DNA of 64,000 nucleotides from Silene latifolia (Eukaryota; Streptophyta; Magnoliopsida; Caryophyllales; Caryophyllaceae), in NCBI RefSeq assembly GCF_048544455.1, contig NC_133538.1, forward strand, positions 20,625,469-20,689,468, in the 5' to 3' direction. The translations under genes and the position numbers were made by a program. Below, one piece after another: positions 50,582 to 61,260 of this stretch. The notes beneath the pieces were generated by a model, which had not been told where the DNA came from, searched no databases, and saw only the letters and a list, made by a program, of their open reading frames with translations. Position 1 is the first letter of the stretch. Each line of letters opens with the position of its first letter.

Positions 50582-51614
50582 CAAGATCCGGTGCAAACGA
50601 TCACTCGGTGCAAACAGTAACGAATTAGTTATACCAAAACTCACGCATATAAACTACCTTAATTCATTTAATTCCCACTCCCTCGTCTTTCCAAATTCAC
50701 TCAACCTACCTCACTCATTTAACCACATCATGTAACCCACCTATTTCAGCAAACTCTAATTTCTCTCATACTCTGTTAACAACCCTCATGCCTCCTGATC
50801 GCCGTCGACGGCTCTCTACCACTGGCAAAGACAAACCCAATTGGTCGCCGTCGATTTTTATGCCGAAGCCGATCATCTTCTATTTCTTTCTCCAACCATT
50901 CTGTGTCATCATACGCCGGTAGCCTCACCAACCTTCCCTCACGCCAGAACTCCGGCACATAACACCATCGACTATGATCGTGCGTGTGTCAGACGTCGTT
51001 TTCTTCTGCCTGTGTTTCGCCGAAATTTGAGGCCTCACTATTGCGTTTTCTCTCCGCTACTGTGAAGATAACATCGCTCCGCCGCCGTTCTCACCGTCGC
51101 TCCATCGCATCTTCTTCCGTTAAAGCTCGTCGTATGTCGTGTCTACATATCCGTTCTCACTTTTCCGTCAATGTCGATCGATTTTCAGATAAACTCTACT
51201 CGTCAAATGCCATCAGATTTTAGCTTATAAGAAATTCGTTTGCACGATCTAGACGCCTTTTAAGCAAACTTCTCTTTGATTCACATCATTGCTTCATTTT
51301 TACCTGATTAATTTATTGATTTTGTGTTTTAATAGGTGAATTTTATAATTTATATTGTAGTTCGCAAAGTAGTATTAGTTCGATCGATCTTGTTTTATTT
51401 TTAGAATTGTTGCACGCATTGCGGATTTGCGGCTGGATGTATACTAATTCTTGTATATGTAAATAGAATTGGAATAGGGATTTAGCAATTTGGGGATTTA
51501 TATAAATTAGGGTTTGTAATTTGGGGATTTTTTTATTTATGGTTGTCTTTTATGTACCCAGATCAAATACTGGTATATAGAGTAATAATTTGTGTATGTG
51601 GGAGAACACAAATT

Positions 51615-51799
51615 CTTGTTTGTGACGGCACATATCCGTCACTCTTGAGTGACGGATACCATTTTACCTCACAAAGTACCCACTTTTTCTCTCTCTGCAA
51701 CACTATTCATGTGGTCCCCTTTCTCCACTAACCCATTTTGTTACTATTTTAACTCACAAAATATCCGTCACAAATGGTAACCCGTCACAAGGGAGACCA
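51615..51799. repeat. MITE-like inverted repeat within D
   Basis: The left end TTTGTGACGGCACATATCCGTC and the right end (TATCCGTCACAAATGG, CCCGTCACAAGGG) are related in inverted orientation over about 30 bp around GTGACGG. Length is about 185 bp. I could not find a clear target duplication, so the superfamily is open. Confidence 0.5.
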
Positions 51800-51837
51800 A
51801 TTGGTGGGAGAAAATGTACATAGAATGAAAAAATAGA

Positions 51838-52425
51838 ATGAAAAAAAAAAGTGTATTTAAATCATTATAAAATGTATATATAATTTATGAAAAAAACATA
51901 CGATAAAAAAAGATGTATCTACAATGTCAAAAAACGTATCTACAATGTCAAAAAATGTATCTAAAATTATGAAAAAAAAAGTGTATGTACAATAGGTTTT
52001 AGTGTATCTAAGATTAGGTAAAAAAAAAGTGTATCTGATGAGAACCAACATCGGTGAGAACGAATTAGATATATTGAAATATATGTAGAAACACTTTTTT
52101 TTTTACCAATTCTCAGATACAATTTTACCTATCATAGATACATTTTTTTATATAATTTTAGATACATTTTTTTTACCGTGTAGATACATTTTTTTTTTTT
52201 ACCAAATCTCAGATACACTCTAACCTATCATAGATACATTTTTTTGCATAATTCTTGATACATTTTTTAGCAGTGTAGATACATTTTCACATAAATTATA
52301 GATACATTTTATATCAATGTAGATACATTTTTTCCTATTCTAGATAAACTTTTTTCTCACCTACGATTAATATATCTAGTAGTATAATTAATGTATCTAT
52401 TAACATTTTTAATGTATCTAAAAAC
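51838..52425. repeat. Inverted array of GTATCTA minisatellites
   Basis: Left arm (51838-52040): units like AAAAAATGTATCTACAATGTC. Right arm (52085-52425): the complement, TAGATACATTTTTTTAC. The arms meet around 52045-52080, in a spacer that itself contains CGGTGAGAACGAATTAG, a motif also present at the termini of D. Confidence 0.75.
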
Positions 52426-53751
52426 AAATGCACCATTAATTACATTATTAATCCCTCTCGAACCATCATAGCAATCCACCCTCAGCACCAACGAGTAAAA
52501 TATTAGTTTAATGTAGGTAAAACACAAAAAGGCATTAATTCATTTGATAACTGCACAAACACTAGTTGTCGAACACGCATACACATTCATATACATGAAT
52601 CCCTACTCTGTCTGCAATTAACCTCAAATTAAAGTAGAAAATTCTTAATTCAGAAATCGCAAATTCATACAGGAAACTAAAATACTGTTAAATTCGACGA
52701 TTTACTTCATTCAAAATATGATTTCATATATCTTATTCATACAATAACCTCATTTTCACTTGATAATCCACACTCCAATTCTTTTACCTTCAGAAACAAT
52801 CATTAATCCACACTGAATTAAAAGATACAATACTTAAATTGATTTGTTTTTGTGGTGGAAATTCAGTAAATAAAGTACATAAAAGAGGTGTACGGTTGAA
52901 ATCCTCATGGTGCTGTACTTGGCCAGCGATTTCCATAACGAAACACAACGTACAAAATGAACTATCTATTTCATAATCCAGTTTTATACTATGTGATTAA
53001 CACTCATATTATCGATTACCAGTATGAATAACTTTTTAACAAAATGAACCATCTCATGGTTTAAAACCGTCTTATTTTATAATTTATGAACGCTTTCTAA
53101 ATTTGGCAAGATTCCATCACGAGTTTGCAATTTTTCGCGATCAACAGTGTGACATACACACACTTCGTTCCCTTCATAACTGATCTACTGACTCTTTGTT
53201 TATCACCATTAACTTACCGAATCTCATTGCCCGATTCAGACGCGTCGTTCACAATAGTGATGAAGTTGTGCAGTAAATACGCCAGTACGCCACCTGAGTT
53301 CCAACTTCGGCCGCGTTTTTCGCCATCTCCTCTGCCGCCTTATGAGTCATCTTGGATCATTCCGACTCATCACTTTTCTCGGCGTGTAGTTTCACTAGCT
53401 TGGAGACTCGCTCGTAAGACTTAGAATTGTGTTTTTCCAACAATGAAGTGAGTAGCACTCTGAATTGTTCGACGACACCCAATTCGTTGTTCATCGTTGT
53501 TCATTGTTGTTTATCGCTAGAATTTTGAAAGAAATCAAACCGGGGAAATCGAATTGGGGAAATAGAATTGGGGAAAAAATGTAGAAAGGAAAAGCGCATG
53601 AAAAGAAATGAGAGGAGAGAGAAAGAGTTGACTTGGGAGAAGGTGTTTTTATACGCAAAAGTTGGTTATAATTAGGATTGATCTGAGCCGTGTTTGTTTT
53701 TTAATCTAATGGTTGAGGGTCGTTCTCACCGAGTAGTCGTTCTCACCGGAT

Positions 53752-53754
<3 letters not shown>

Positions 53755-53796
<42 letters not shown>
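53755..53796. repeat. (TA)n between elements D and E
   Basis: About 42 bp of perfect TA between the D terminus (GGATCCTTA) and the E terminus (GAGGCCGG). Confidence 0.95.
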
Positions 53797-53799
<3 letters not shown>

Positions 53800-53950
53800 G
53801 CCGGATCCGGTGAGGCACCTCATTATGGCGAGGCGGCCGGTCTCACCAAATTCCTCATTATGGCGAGGCAAGATCCGGTGAGTCCACCTATATATTTGAG
53901 TCCATGAGTCCATAAAACAATATCACGCACTATACAATACAATATCACGA

Positions 53951-53974
53951 ATTTTTTTTTTTTCAATATTTTTT

Positions 53975-54005
<31 letters not shown>

Positions 54006-54032
54006 AATTTTTTTTTTAATTTTTTTTTTTTT

Positions 54033-54084
<52 letters not shown>
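53951..54084. repeat. Poly-T tract in E
   Basis: About 130 bp almost entirely T with rare A interruptions, at the same relative place as a shorter T-run in element C (49630-49660). Confidence 0.95.
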
Positions 54085-54085
<1 letters not shown>

Positions 54086-55010
54086 AATCTCATACCTATT
54101 TTGTGAATCTCATACCTTATTCAAGAATCTTTAAGGCTTGTTTTGTGAAACTTGATCATCATAATTGGTTAAAATCACTTATTTCGCTCTTTTCTTTATT
54201 AGGTGAATCTCGGACTTTGTTTTGTGAATCTCGGACCTTGTTCGATGAATCTTAGAACTTGTTTTGTGAAACTTGGTCATCATAAGTGGTTAAAATCACG
54301 TTTTTTCCTCTTTTCCTTATTTTGTGAATCTCATACCTTAGTCAGTGAATCTCAAGACTTGTTTTGTGAAACTTGATCATCATAAGTGGTTAAAAATCAC
54401 CTATTTTGCCCTTTTCTTTATTAGGTGAATCTCAGACTTTGTTTTGTGAATCTCAGACCTTGTTCGGTGAATCTTAGAGCTTATTTTGTGAAACATGGTC
54501 ATTATAAGTGGTTAAAATCACGTTTTTTGCTCTTTTCCTTATTTGGTGAATCTCAGACCTTATTTTGTGAATCTCATACTTTATTCAGTGAATCTTAAGG
54601 TTTGTTTTGTGAAACTTGATCATAAGTGGTTAAAATCACCTATTTTGCTCTTTTCTTTATTAGGTGAATCTCGGACTTTGTTTTGTGAATCTCGGACCTT
54701 GTTCAAAGAATCTTAGAGCTTGTTTTGTGAAACTTGGTCATCATAAGTGGTTAAAATCACGTTTCTTGCTCTTTTCCTTATTTGGTGAATCTCAAGCCTT
54801 ATTTTGTGAATCTCATACCTTATTCAATGAATCTTAAGGCTTGTTTTGTGAAACTTGATCATCATAAGTGGTTAAAATCATCTATTTTGCTCTTTTCTTT
54901 ATTAGGTGAATCGAGACTTTGTTTTGTGAATCTCAAAGCTTGTTCAGTGAATCGTAGAGCTTGTTTTGTGAAACTTGGTCATCATAAGTGGTTAAAATCA
55001 CGTTTTTTTT
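54085..55010 (+). repeat. Tandem repeat of about 118 bp in alternating dimers
   Basis: Eight copies of TTGTTTTGTGAAACTTG(A/G)TCAT start near 54135, 54255, 54355, 54477, 54600, 54718, 54838 and 54957. Odd copies are followed by CACCTATTTTGC...TTAGGTGAATC, even copies by CACGTTTTTTGC...TTTGGTGAATC. The array is therefore a higher-order repeat of about 236 bp. Inside each unit, TTTTGTGAATCTC is also repeated. Confidence 0.85.
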
Positions 55011-55091
55011 GCACATCTGAGTACGGATTTCGCTAACTCATCCTCAATGTTAATGTATTTAAGTTTAATACACTAGATTCTTAAATTAACT

Positions 55092-55164
55092 AGGCTATAT
55101 GAGATTCGAACTCATACCTTTGTGCAAGATTTGCACATTGCTCTCCCATTTGAGCTAATAGCCT
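55092..55164 (-). other. tRNA-like sequence (tRNA pseudogene or SINE head)
   Basis: The minus strand folds as a cloverleaf of 73 nt. The acceptor stem AGGCTAT/ATAGCCT is perfect, the D arm has GCTC/GAGC, and the T arm has ATGAG-TTCGAAT-CTCAT. An A-box-like TAGCTCAAATGGG and a B-box-like GTTCGAATC are present. The anticodon arm TGTGC/GCACA has a seven-base loop AAATCTT without U at position 33 and is offset by one base, so the anticodon is unclear. It is more likely a decayed tRNA or the head of a SINE than a working tRNA. Confidence 0.55.
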
Positions 55165-55249
55165 TTAAGATATACGAGTACATAACAAAGATTAAATAAG
55201 GGGAACCAGGTTTAGGGTTCACATAATATACTCCAAGCTTCACAAAATC

Positions 55250-55560
55250 AAGTCGAGGTTTCACAAAATTAGGTTTATGTTTGAACCTTATTTTGTGAAC
55301 CTTGGACCTAATCTTGTGAATTTCGGGCCTGATCTTGGGAACTCTTAACCCAATTTTGTGAATCTTGGACCTGATCTTGTGAATCTTGGACCTAATATTG
55401 TGAACCCTGAACCTAATCTTGCAAATCTTGGACTTGATCTTGTGACTTGGGGATTATCTTGTGAATCTTTGGACTTAATTTTGTGAATCTAGGACCCATT
55501 TTGTGAAACGACTCTTTATTTTGTGAATTTAGGACATGATTTTGTGAATCTCATTAAAAA
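55250..55560 (+). repeat. Minisatellite TTGTGAAtcTTGGACCTgATC
   Basis: About 12 degenerate units of 23-25 bp, as TTTTGTGAATCTTGGACCT. Related in sequence to the TTTTGTGAATCTC sub-repeats of the neighbouring 118-bp array, so the two arrays likely share an origin. Confidence 0.75.
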
Positions 55561-55680
55561 TCAATGTTAAAGAATAGTCACACCAGCCACACTCATTTTT
55601 CACCATCATCGAAATGTAAGGACTAGGTGAAGATCAAACCAAGGATTCACCTAATAAAGAAAAGAGCAAAATAGGCATTT

Positions 55681-56088
55681 CCTTTCTTTGTGAGAATATA
55701 GTAACTTCAAATTCCCTTGTCCGACCTTTATGGTATTATTGGCATTTTCTTCTACAAGTAAATGTTGTTGAGACAGCTGACTTTGTCCCATCAAGACAAA
55801 TTTTTAAAGAAATTATACAACTAAAGCAGACACAAAGGTCGGTACTAAAGTAAATAGTGTAAATAGCAAACCTGCTTGAGAAGAGGAAACAATATAGGTA
55901 CTGAATCCAAGCGGTGGTACAGATACGTGAAAAGCAAGCCAATGCTTGGTGGCACCATCTGGTTGTTTACCCAGATAAGCTTTCAAATGATCATTTCTTA
56001 TGCTCAGTGAGGCGTTAGTTAGAGGTAGCAGCTGTGATTCGACTTCTTTTCCCTTGGAATCCTGTACTAGGACCTTGTCAACATCTAC
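55681..56088 (-). pseudogene. Captured alpha-mannosidase gene fragment (two exons)
   Basis: On the minus strand, a 217-nt exon (56088-55872) is flanked by an AG acceptor (gtttcacag) and a GT donor (gtttgc). It translates without a stop as VDVDKVLVQDSKGKEVESQL... and ends VPPLGFSTYIVSSSQA. A second exon (55776-55681, acceptor gtcag) contains ENANNTIKVGQGNLKLLYS after a frame slip. From family knowledge this corresponds to the C-terminal half of plant lysosomal/vacuolar-type alpha-mannosidase (glycoside hydrolase 38), away from the catalytic residues. The fragment ends at 55681, where element repeats begin. Retained introns show capture from genomic DNA. Confidence 0.7.
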
Positions 56089-57100
56089 CTGTGAAACAAT
56101 GGATCTGCTCTCAATTTGAATTAGTTAAGACTATGCTCCTTCAACAATTCACGGGTTAATATCCATAAAAATTTATCGACAATCTCAATGAAAAGACGGA
56201 AATCATTTCAGCACAACATATATATATGATACTGCATACTATAGGAAAAACCACAGACGGAGTCACAAGGTCATTTTGGACGCTCACGGGTTTCAAATGA
56301 GTATCAAATTAAGTGGCTAACAAAAACAGAAACATAAATAATACATAAATTTGCAGTTTAGGGTTCTAGTTATAGTAAACATAAAAATAGGATCACTATA
56401 TTAAAAACATGTTTATAATCACTACAACACTGAACTGGAATTGGCTCCTCTGGGAAAGTGGGAAAGTAGAACCATAAATTACTAAACTGTCAAAAACACT
56501 TATATTACTAAACAATTGTCAAGAAACTACTAAAAGATAACTTCATTTGCAGAAAAATGATATCCTACTGAATATATTGACGGCGTGAAGTGTCAAGGAT
56601 GCCTGTACAAACTTCATATTGGAATAGGTTTGTATTTCAGTGTCTTAAAAAAAAAAGCAAACCAAAAAATTCACATATAACAAACATCTCAAGATTAAAA
56701 CTGAGTTGATCGTCATGTAAGACGGTCTTACTGTTAAAAAACGCTACTGTAAGAACAAAGTATCTGAAAAAGCTCAATAGTTAATACGAGGTAGGTCTGT
56801 AAGGCCATTTTGTTTTCAGCTTACTCTCACTCCTCACATTTTCTTTATTCATCCTTTTCCAAGGCCCCGATTTCTGTACTCTTTTGAAACAGCTCCACGG
56901 TTTTTTCTGTTTAATCTCTTTGTTTTTGTCATTCTCATGCTAAGCTTTCATGTTTTTTTATCACCTCTCTCAAATCCTTCCTAAAATCCTTATTTTGCTT
57001 CCTATTTTGATGTGTGTAAATTTTAAAACAAGCTTGTAGAAACACACTACTGCAAAAATCAACTGAAATAGCTCCTCAGACACAGAACAATATCGAAGAC
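56089..57100. other. Unassigned interior of E
   Basis: AT-rich sequence, possibly further intron or flank of the captured genes. No domain or repeat is recognised, apart from a small inverted motif GTAAGACGGTCTTAC near 56717. Confidence 0.4.
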
Positions 57101-57229
57101 CACAAACTAACTATAGGAGTTTTGGCAAAATATTACAGATACAAAGTATCATCCTTCAATAAACCTATGTGACGAAAAAGTCTAAACAGGGGAGAAAAAT
57201 AAAACATGAAAAGCATGGGTAAATTTACC

Positions 57230-58152
57230 TGAGATTTGGACGATGGCCGTTTGCTCGCTTTCTTCGAACTTTTGACACTCGAAAGCTGATTTGCCAAGTT
57301 TGCAAGAATACTATCTAGTAACAACAACGCAAACCAAGTAAGAGCTGTCAAGGAACTACCCGCAAAAATAATGTTTTAATCTAAAGACTTAAGACAAGCT
57401 TATTCCTGGGTACGATTAAAATATTACAAACTACCCACAATAACTCCTATAGAATCTAAATTTCAACAACTAGTAAACATTTGATTGAAATTAAACTGTG
57501 AAAGAAAATAAACTTGATTGAAAATAGAAAGGCACAAATTTGACTCAAAAACCCCAATTTAGATCGTATCCTCAACATTATAGACCGAATTTCTAACATT
57601 AATACAAAACCCATATTTCATATAAAAATTAAGGGCACAAAAGAATGAAGTACAATATATCTAACAACTAATTAATAAATAAAATAAAAGAAAGGGGCAA
57701 AATTTGTACCTGCAAGAATGAAACCATAAATGAAGCAACTACTCTTGATAATCAAACATCTTTTATCCAATCTTTCTTCTCCTATAAAACCAGAAAACAC
57801 AAAGTTCCGCTAAAAATCAACCTTATTCAGATTCATTATTCTTATATAAGTCCAATCACAAATTAATGTGATTAGCTGATAAAGATACCTTCAAAATTGA
57901 TCGGAAATCACAATGAGAATAGTGAAGAACTAAAGAAATAGACGATGAACGATAATCATGTGCGAGAATAGTGATGAACGAACAAAATAGCGATGAAAGT
58001 TGCAGTAGAGAGAGAAAGTAGCTAGGTGAAAAATTACTCGATTGAAGAAGACGAGCTGAAAAGAGAGAGAAGAAAGAGTGAAAAAGTGGGTGAGTAAATT
58101 TGGGAAAATGCGTGGAAATTTCTGGGATACATGGAGTTTTGTAGGGGGGCAC
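57230..58152 (-). pseudogene. Second captured gene fragment with three exon-like blocks
   Basis: Read on the minus strand: a pyrimidine-rich 5'-UTR-like block (58150-57892) ends at a GT donor (ttgaag/gtatct). A short exon (57782-57710) has AG acceptor and GT donor (ttgcag/gtacaaa). A third exon (57315-57231) ends before gtaaattt. The joined frame reads YGFILADSILANLANQLSS followed by a Ser/Lys-rich tail. I do not recognise the gene. The spacing of canonical splice signals argues for a piece of a real gene, placed upstream of the mannosidase exons on the same strand, so a chimeric transcript is possible. Confidence 0.45.
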
Positions 58153-58249
58153 GTGGCAATATCCGGCGCGTCTATATTTTTAGATCCGACGGTTTATAAG
58201 GTGTCCAGCCGCCTCACCCTAAGAAGGGTGCCTCACATGATTCAATCTC

Positions 58250-58269
58250 TATATATATATATATATATA
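58250..58269. repeat. (TA)n between elements E and F
   Basis: About 20 bp of TA, the shortest of the spacer tracts. Confidence 0.9.
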
Positions 58270-58602
58270 GTAATATGATCAAATGAGTCCTCCTCTTACA
58301 TGTGAGTCTATAAGTCCCATTATGGGCCATTGGATCTTGGAAATGGAGGGCTAAGATGAGAACAAAAAAATTAAGGTTAATGCTCTAATTTTGCCATCTT
58401 CCTCTAATTTTCTCATTAACTACATTAATCCTCCTCATCTTTCATTCATCAACTCATTATCACATCTCCTCATTCTCTCTCTATATCTCACTTCTCCATA
58501 TTCTCTCCAAAAAAAACCAAAAAAAAAACCCAAAAAACCAAACACATAAAAAACCCAAAAATTCCAAATAAATCATTTACTCATCTTTTCCTCATTCACT
58601 AT

Positions 58603-59166
58603 TAGGGATGTCAGCGGGGCGGGTACAAGTGGGTACCGCCCCGCACCCGCCCCAATTGGGGTGGGGATGGGTAGAGCTTTGGCAGGTGGTGGGCGGGTGC
58701 GGGTACGAAAATTGTACCCGCCATGGGGTGGGGATGGATTTTCCATCTTACCCACCTAATACCCGCCTACCCGCCAATAATTTAAAAAATTAATAGGATT
58801 ATGATAATTTTATAAATCTTATTTAGTTATAATTAAAATATAATATGAATAATAGATATTTTATAAAGTTTTTTACTAATTTATTTGGTAAAAAAATTAA
58901 ATTATAAAGATAAAGTCAAAAAATGAAAATTAATATGATTAAACTAACTTTTACGAAAAAAATTATCGAATAAATTTATGGTGTAGCGGGTTAACGGGTA
59001 AGCGAGTCGGGTACGGTGTTATATTTCCACCCGTTGGGGCGGGGATGGTTTTGGAAACTTGTACCCGCCACGGGTGGCGGGGCGGGGATGGGTACGAGTT
59101 TTTCTTGGTGGGTACGGGTACGGGGGAGCCTATATCCACCACCGCCCCGCCTCAATGACATCCCTA
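58603..59166. mobile_element. Non-autonomous hAT element (564 bp) nested in F
   Basis: The ends TAGGGATGTCAGCGGGGCGG and (reverse complement) TAGGGATGTCATTGAGGCGG are inverted. The flanks TTCACTAT (58595-58602) and TTCACCAT (59167-59174) match at 7 of 8 positions, as for an aged 8-bp target duplication. GGGTACGGGT-type repeats lie inside both ends. It is the same type as the element at 5193-6032 but has a different interior. Confidence 0.8.
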
Positions 59167-59674
59167 TTCACCATCCACATACCACCACCCACCGGAAACC
59201 ACCACAGTCGCCAACCGCCGCCGCCGCCACTACCACCGCCGCCGCCGCCGCCCCGATCTCATTTTTTAATTTTTTTTTTTAACTTGATGTTTGGATGTTC
59301 TTTTTATTTTTGTTGTTGTTTTTTTTCTCCTTATATCGTCTTGCTATATAATATTGTTTAAAATTTGTGAGTTTTTTTTATTTTAATCTTAGATCTACTA
59401 AAATAGATCAATTTTCATTGACCCGTTTTTTTTTCATTTCCGTTTTGTTTTTTTTTTTTTTTTCAATTTTGATGTTTTGGTCTTTTTTTTCCGATTATTG
59501 ACATTCTTACAAATTATAGTGTGATTTTAGTACTAAATCTTTTAGTTATGAAATCTCATTTTTTACTTTTTTCTTGTTGATATCACTTTGTTAATATCCG
59601 TCTTGTTATATATATTTGCCAAATTTCGTATTTAAAATTTTGTCTTGGTATTGTGTGATTTAGGATCTATTAAA

Positions 59675-60060
59675 CTTACTTGTTCGGTTAAAATTACACA
59701 TTTTCGGTTAAAATTACACTTTTGTCCGTTAAAATTACACTTTTTTCCGTTAAAATTACACTTTTTTAGGTTAAAATCACAGTTTTTTCCTGTTAAAATT
59801 ACATTTTTTAACGTTAAAATTACACTTTTGTCCGTTAAAATTACACTTTTTTCCGTTAAAATTACACTTTTGTCGGTTAAAATCACTGTTTTTTCCTGTT
59901 AAAATTACATTTTTTAACGTTAAAATTACACTTTTTTCCGTTAAAATTACACTTTTTTCTGTTAAAATTACACTTTTTAACGTTAAAATTACAATTTGTT
60001 TCCGGTTAAAATTACACTTTTTCCCGTTAAAATTACACTTTTTTCTGTTAAAATTACACT
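59675..60060 (+). repeat. TTACACTTTT minisatellite, left array of F
   Basis: About 18 units close to CGTTAAAATTACACTTTTTTC, more homogeneous than the arrays of B. Followed at 60060-60420 by a looser ACTAAAATTACAC block (unit GGACTAAAATTACACTT). Confidence 0.9.
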
Positions 60061-60539
60061 TGTCTTCATTAAAGTTACATTTATCTCTATTATTAAAGTT
60101 ACACTTATCTCTACTAAGGTTACCCTCTCAATGACTAAAGTACGCTTTTGGACTAAAGCTAGAACAATTTGGACTGAAGTTAAACAAATTTGGACTAAAA
60201 TTACACAATTTGGACTAACTAATGGAGTTATTTGTAATTTACACAATTTGGACTAAAGATACACAAATTTGGAATATAGTTATACAATTTGGACTAAAAT
60301 TATACTTTTATGGACTAAAATTACACTTCCGTGAACTAAAATTACACACTTGTAGACAAAAATTACACTTTTTTGGACTAAAATTACACTTTTATGAACT
60401 AAAATTACACTCATAAAATGATAAAAGATATACACTATCAATGTACTAAAGTTACACTTTAGTGGACAATGATTGAAATTGCACAATATCAATGAGTCAA
60501 AATAAATGAATTGCGTAACTTTAGTCCAAATTTAGTCGT

Positions 60540-61260
60540 AAATAGTGTAATTTTGCGTTTTACAAGTTTAACTTCAGTCTTTTTCGAGTGATTTTGACGA
60601 ATAATATTTTGAATTTTTGTAATTTTATCACAAGTTATTGTATTTTTAGCATTTTACGAGTGTTATTTTAACGATAAAAAGTGTTATTTTAGTCCAGAAA
60701 AGTATAATTTCAGTCCAATGAGAATGTAATCTTAGTCCATTGAGAGTGTAACATTAGTCCACTTAAGTGTAATTTCAGTCCAATGAGATTGTTATTTTAG
60801 TCCAGGAGAATGTAATTTTAGTTCAGGAAAGTATAATTCCAGTCCACTAAGAATGTAATTTTAGTCCATTGATAATATAACCAAGTCCATTGAGAGTGTA
60901 ACATTAGTCCAATAAAAGTAAGTATAATTCCAGCAGAAAAAGTGTAATTTTAGCAGAAAAAAGAGTAATTCTATCAAAAAAAGAGTAATTTTAGCAGAAA
61001 AAAGAGTAATTCTAGCAGAAAAAAGACTAATTCTAGCAGCCAAAAGAGTAATTCTAGTAGAAAAAAGAGTAATTATAGCAGAAAAAGTGTAATTATAGCA
61101 AAAAAAGTTTAATTTTAGCAGAAAAAAGAGTAATTGTAGTAGAAAAAAAGTAATTGTAATTCTAGTAGAAAAAAGTGTAATTCTAAGATGAAAAAAATGT
61201 AATTCTAACAGAAAAAAAAGTAATTCTAGCAGAAAAAAGAGTAATTCTAGGAGAAAAAAT
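60540..61260 (-). repeat. GTGTAATT / GAGTAATT minisatellite, right array of F
   Basis: Units such as AGTGTAATTTCAGTCCA (60680-60900) and AGCAGAAAAAAGAGTAATTCT (60920-61260) are the inverted form of the left array. F therefore has its two arrays in inverted orientation around a centre near 60500. Confidence 0.85.

Larger units (their letters stand above)
53797..58249. mobile_element. TIR element E: Pack-MULE-like element with captured exons
   Basis: The left terminus GAGGCCGGATCCGGTGAGGC and the right terminus (reverse complement GAGATTGAATCATGTGAGGC) form imperfect inverted repeats continuing over GGCACC and GTGAGGCGGC/GCGAGGCGGC. Just inside the left terminus, from about 53870, lies a second, C-family left end (AAGATCCGGTGAGTCCACC, TTTGAGTCCATGAGTCC), so the left side is a mosaic. 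The interior holds a poly-T tract, tandem repeats, a tRNA-like sequence and minus-strand gene fragments with introns, including alpha-mannosidase. Confidence 0.68.
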
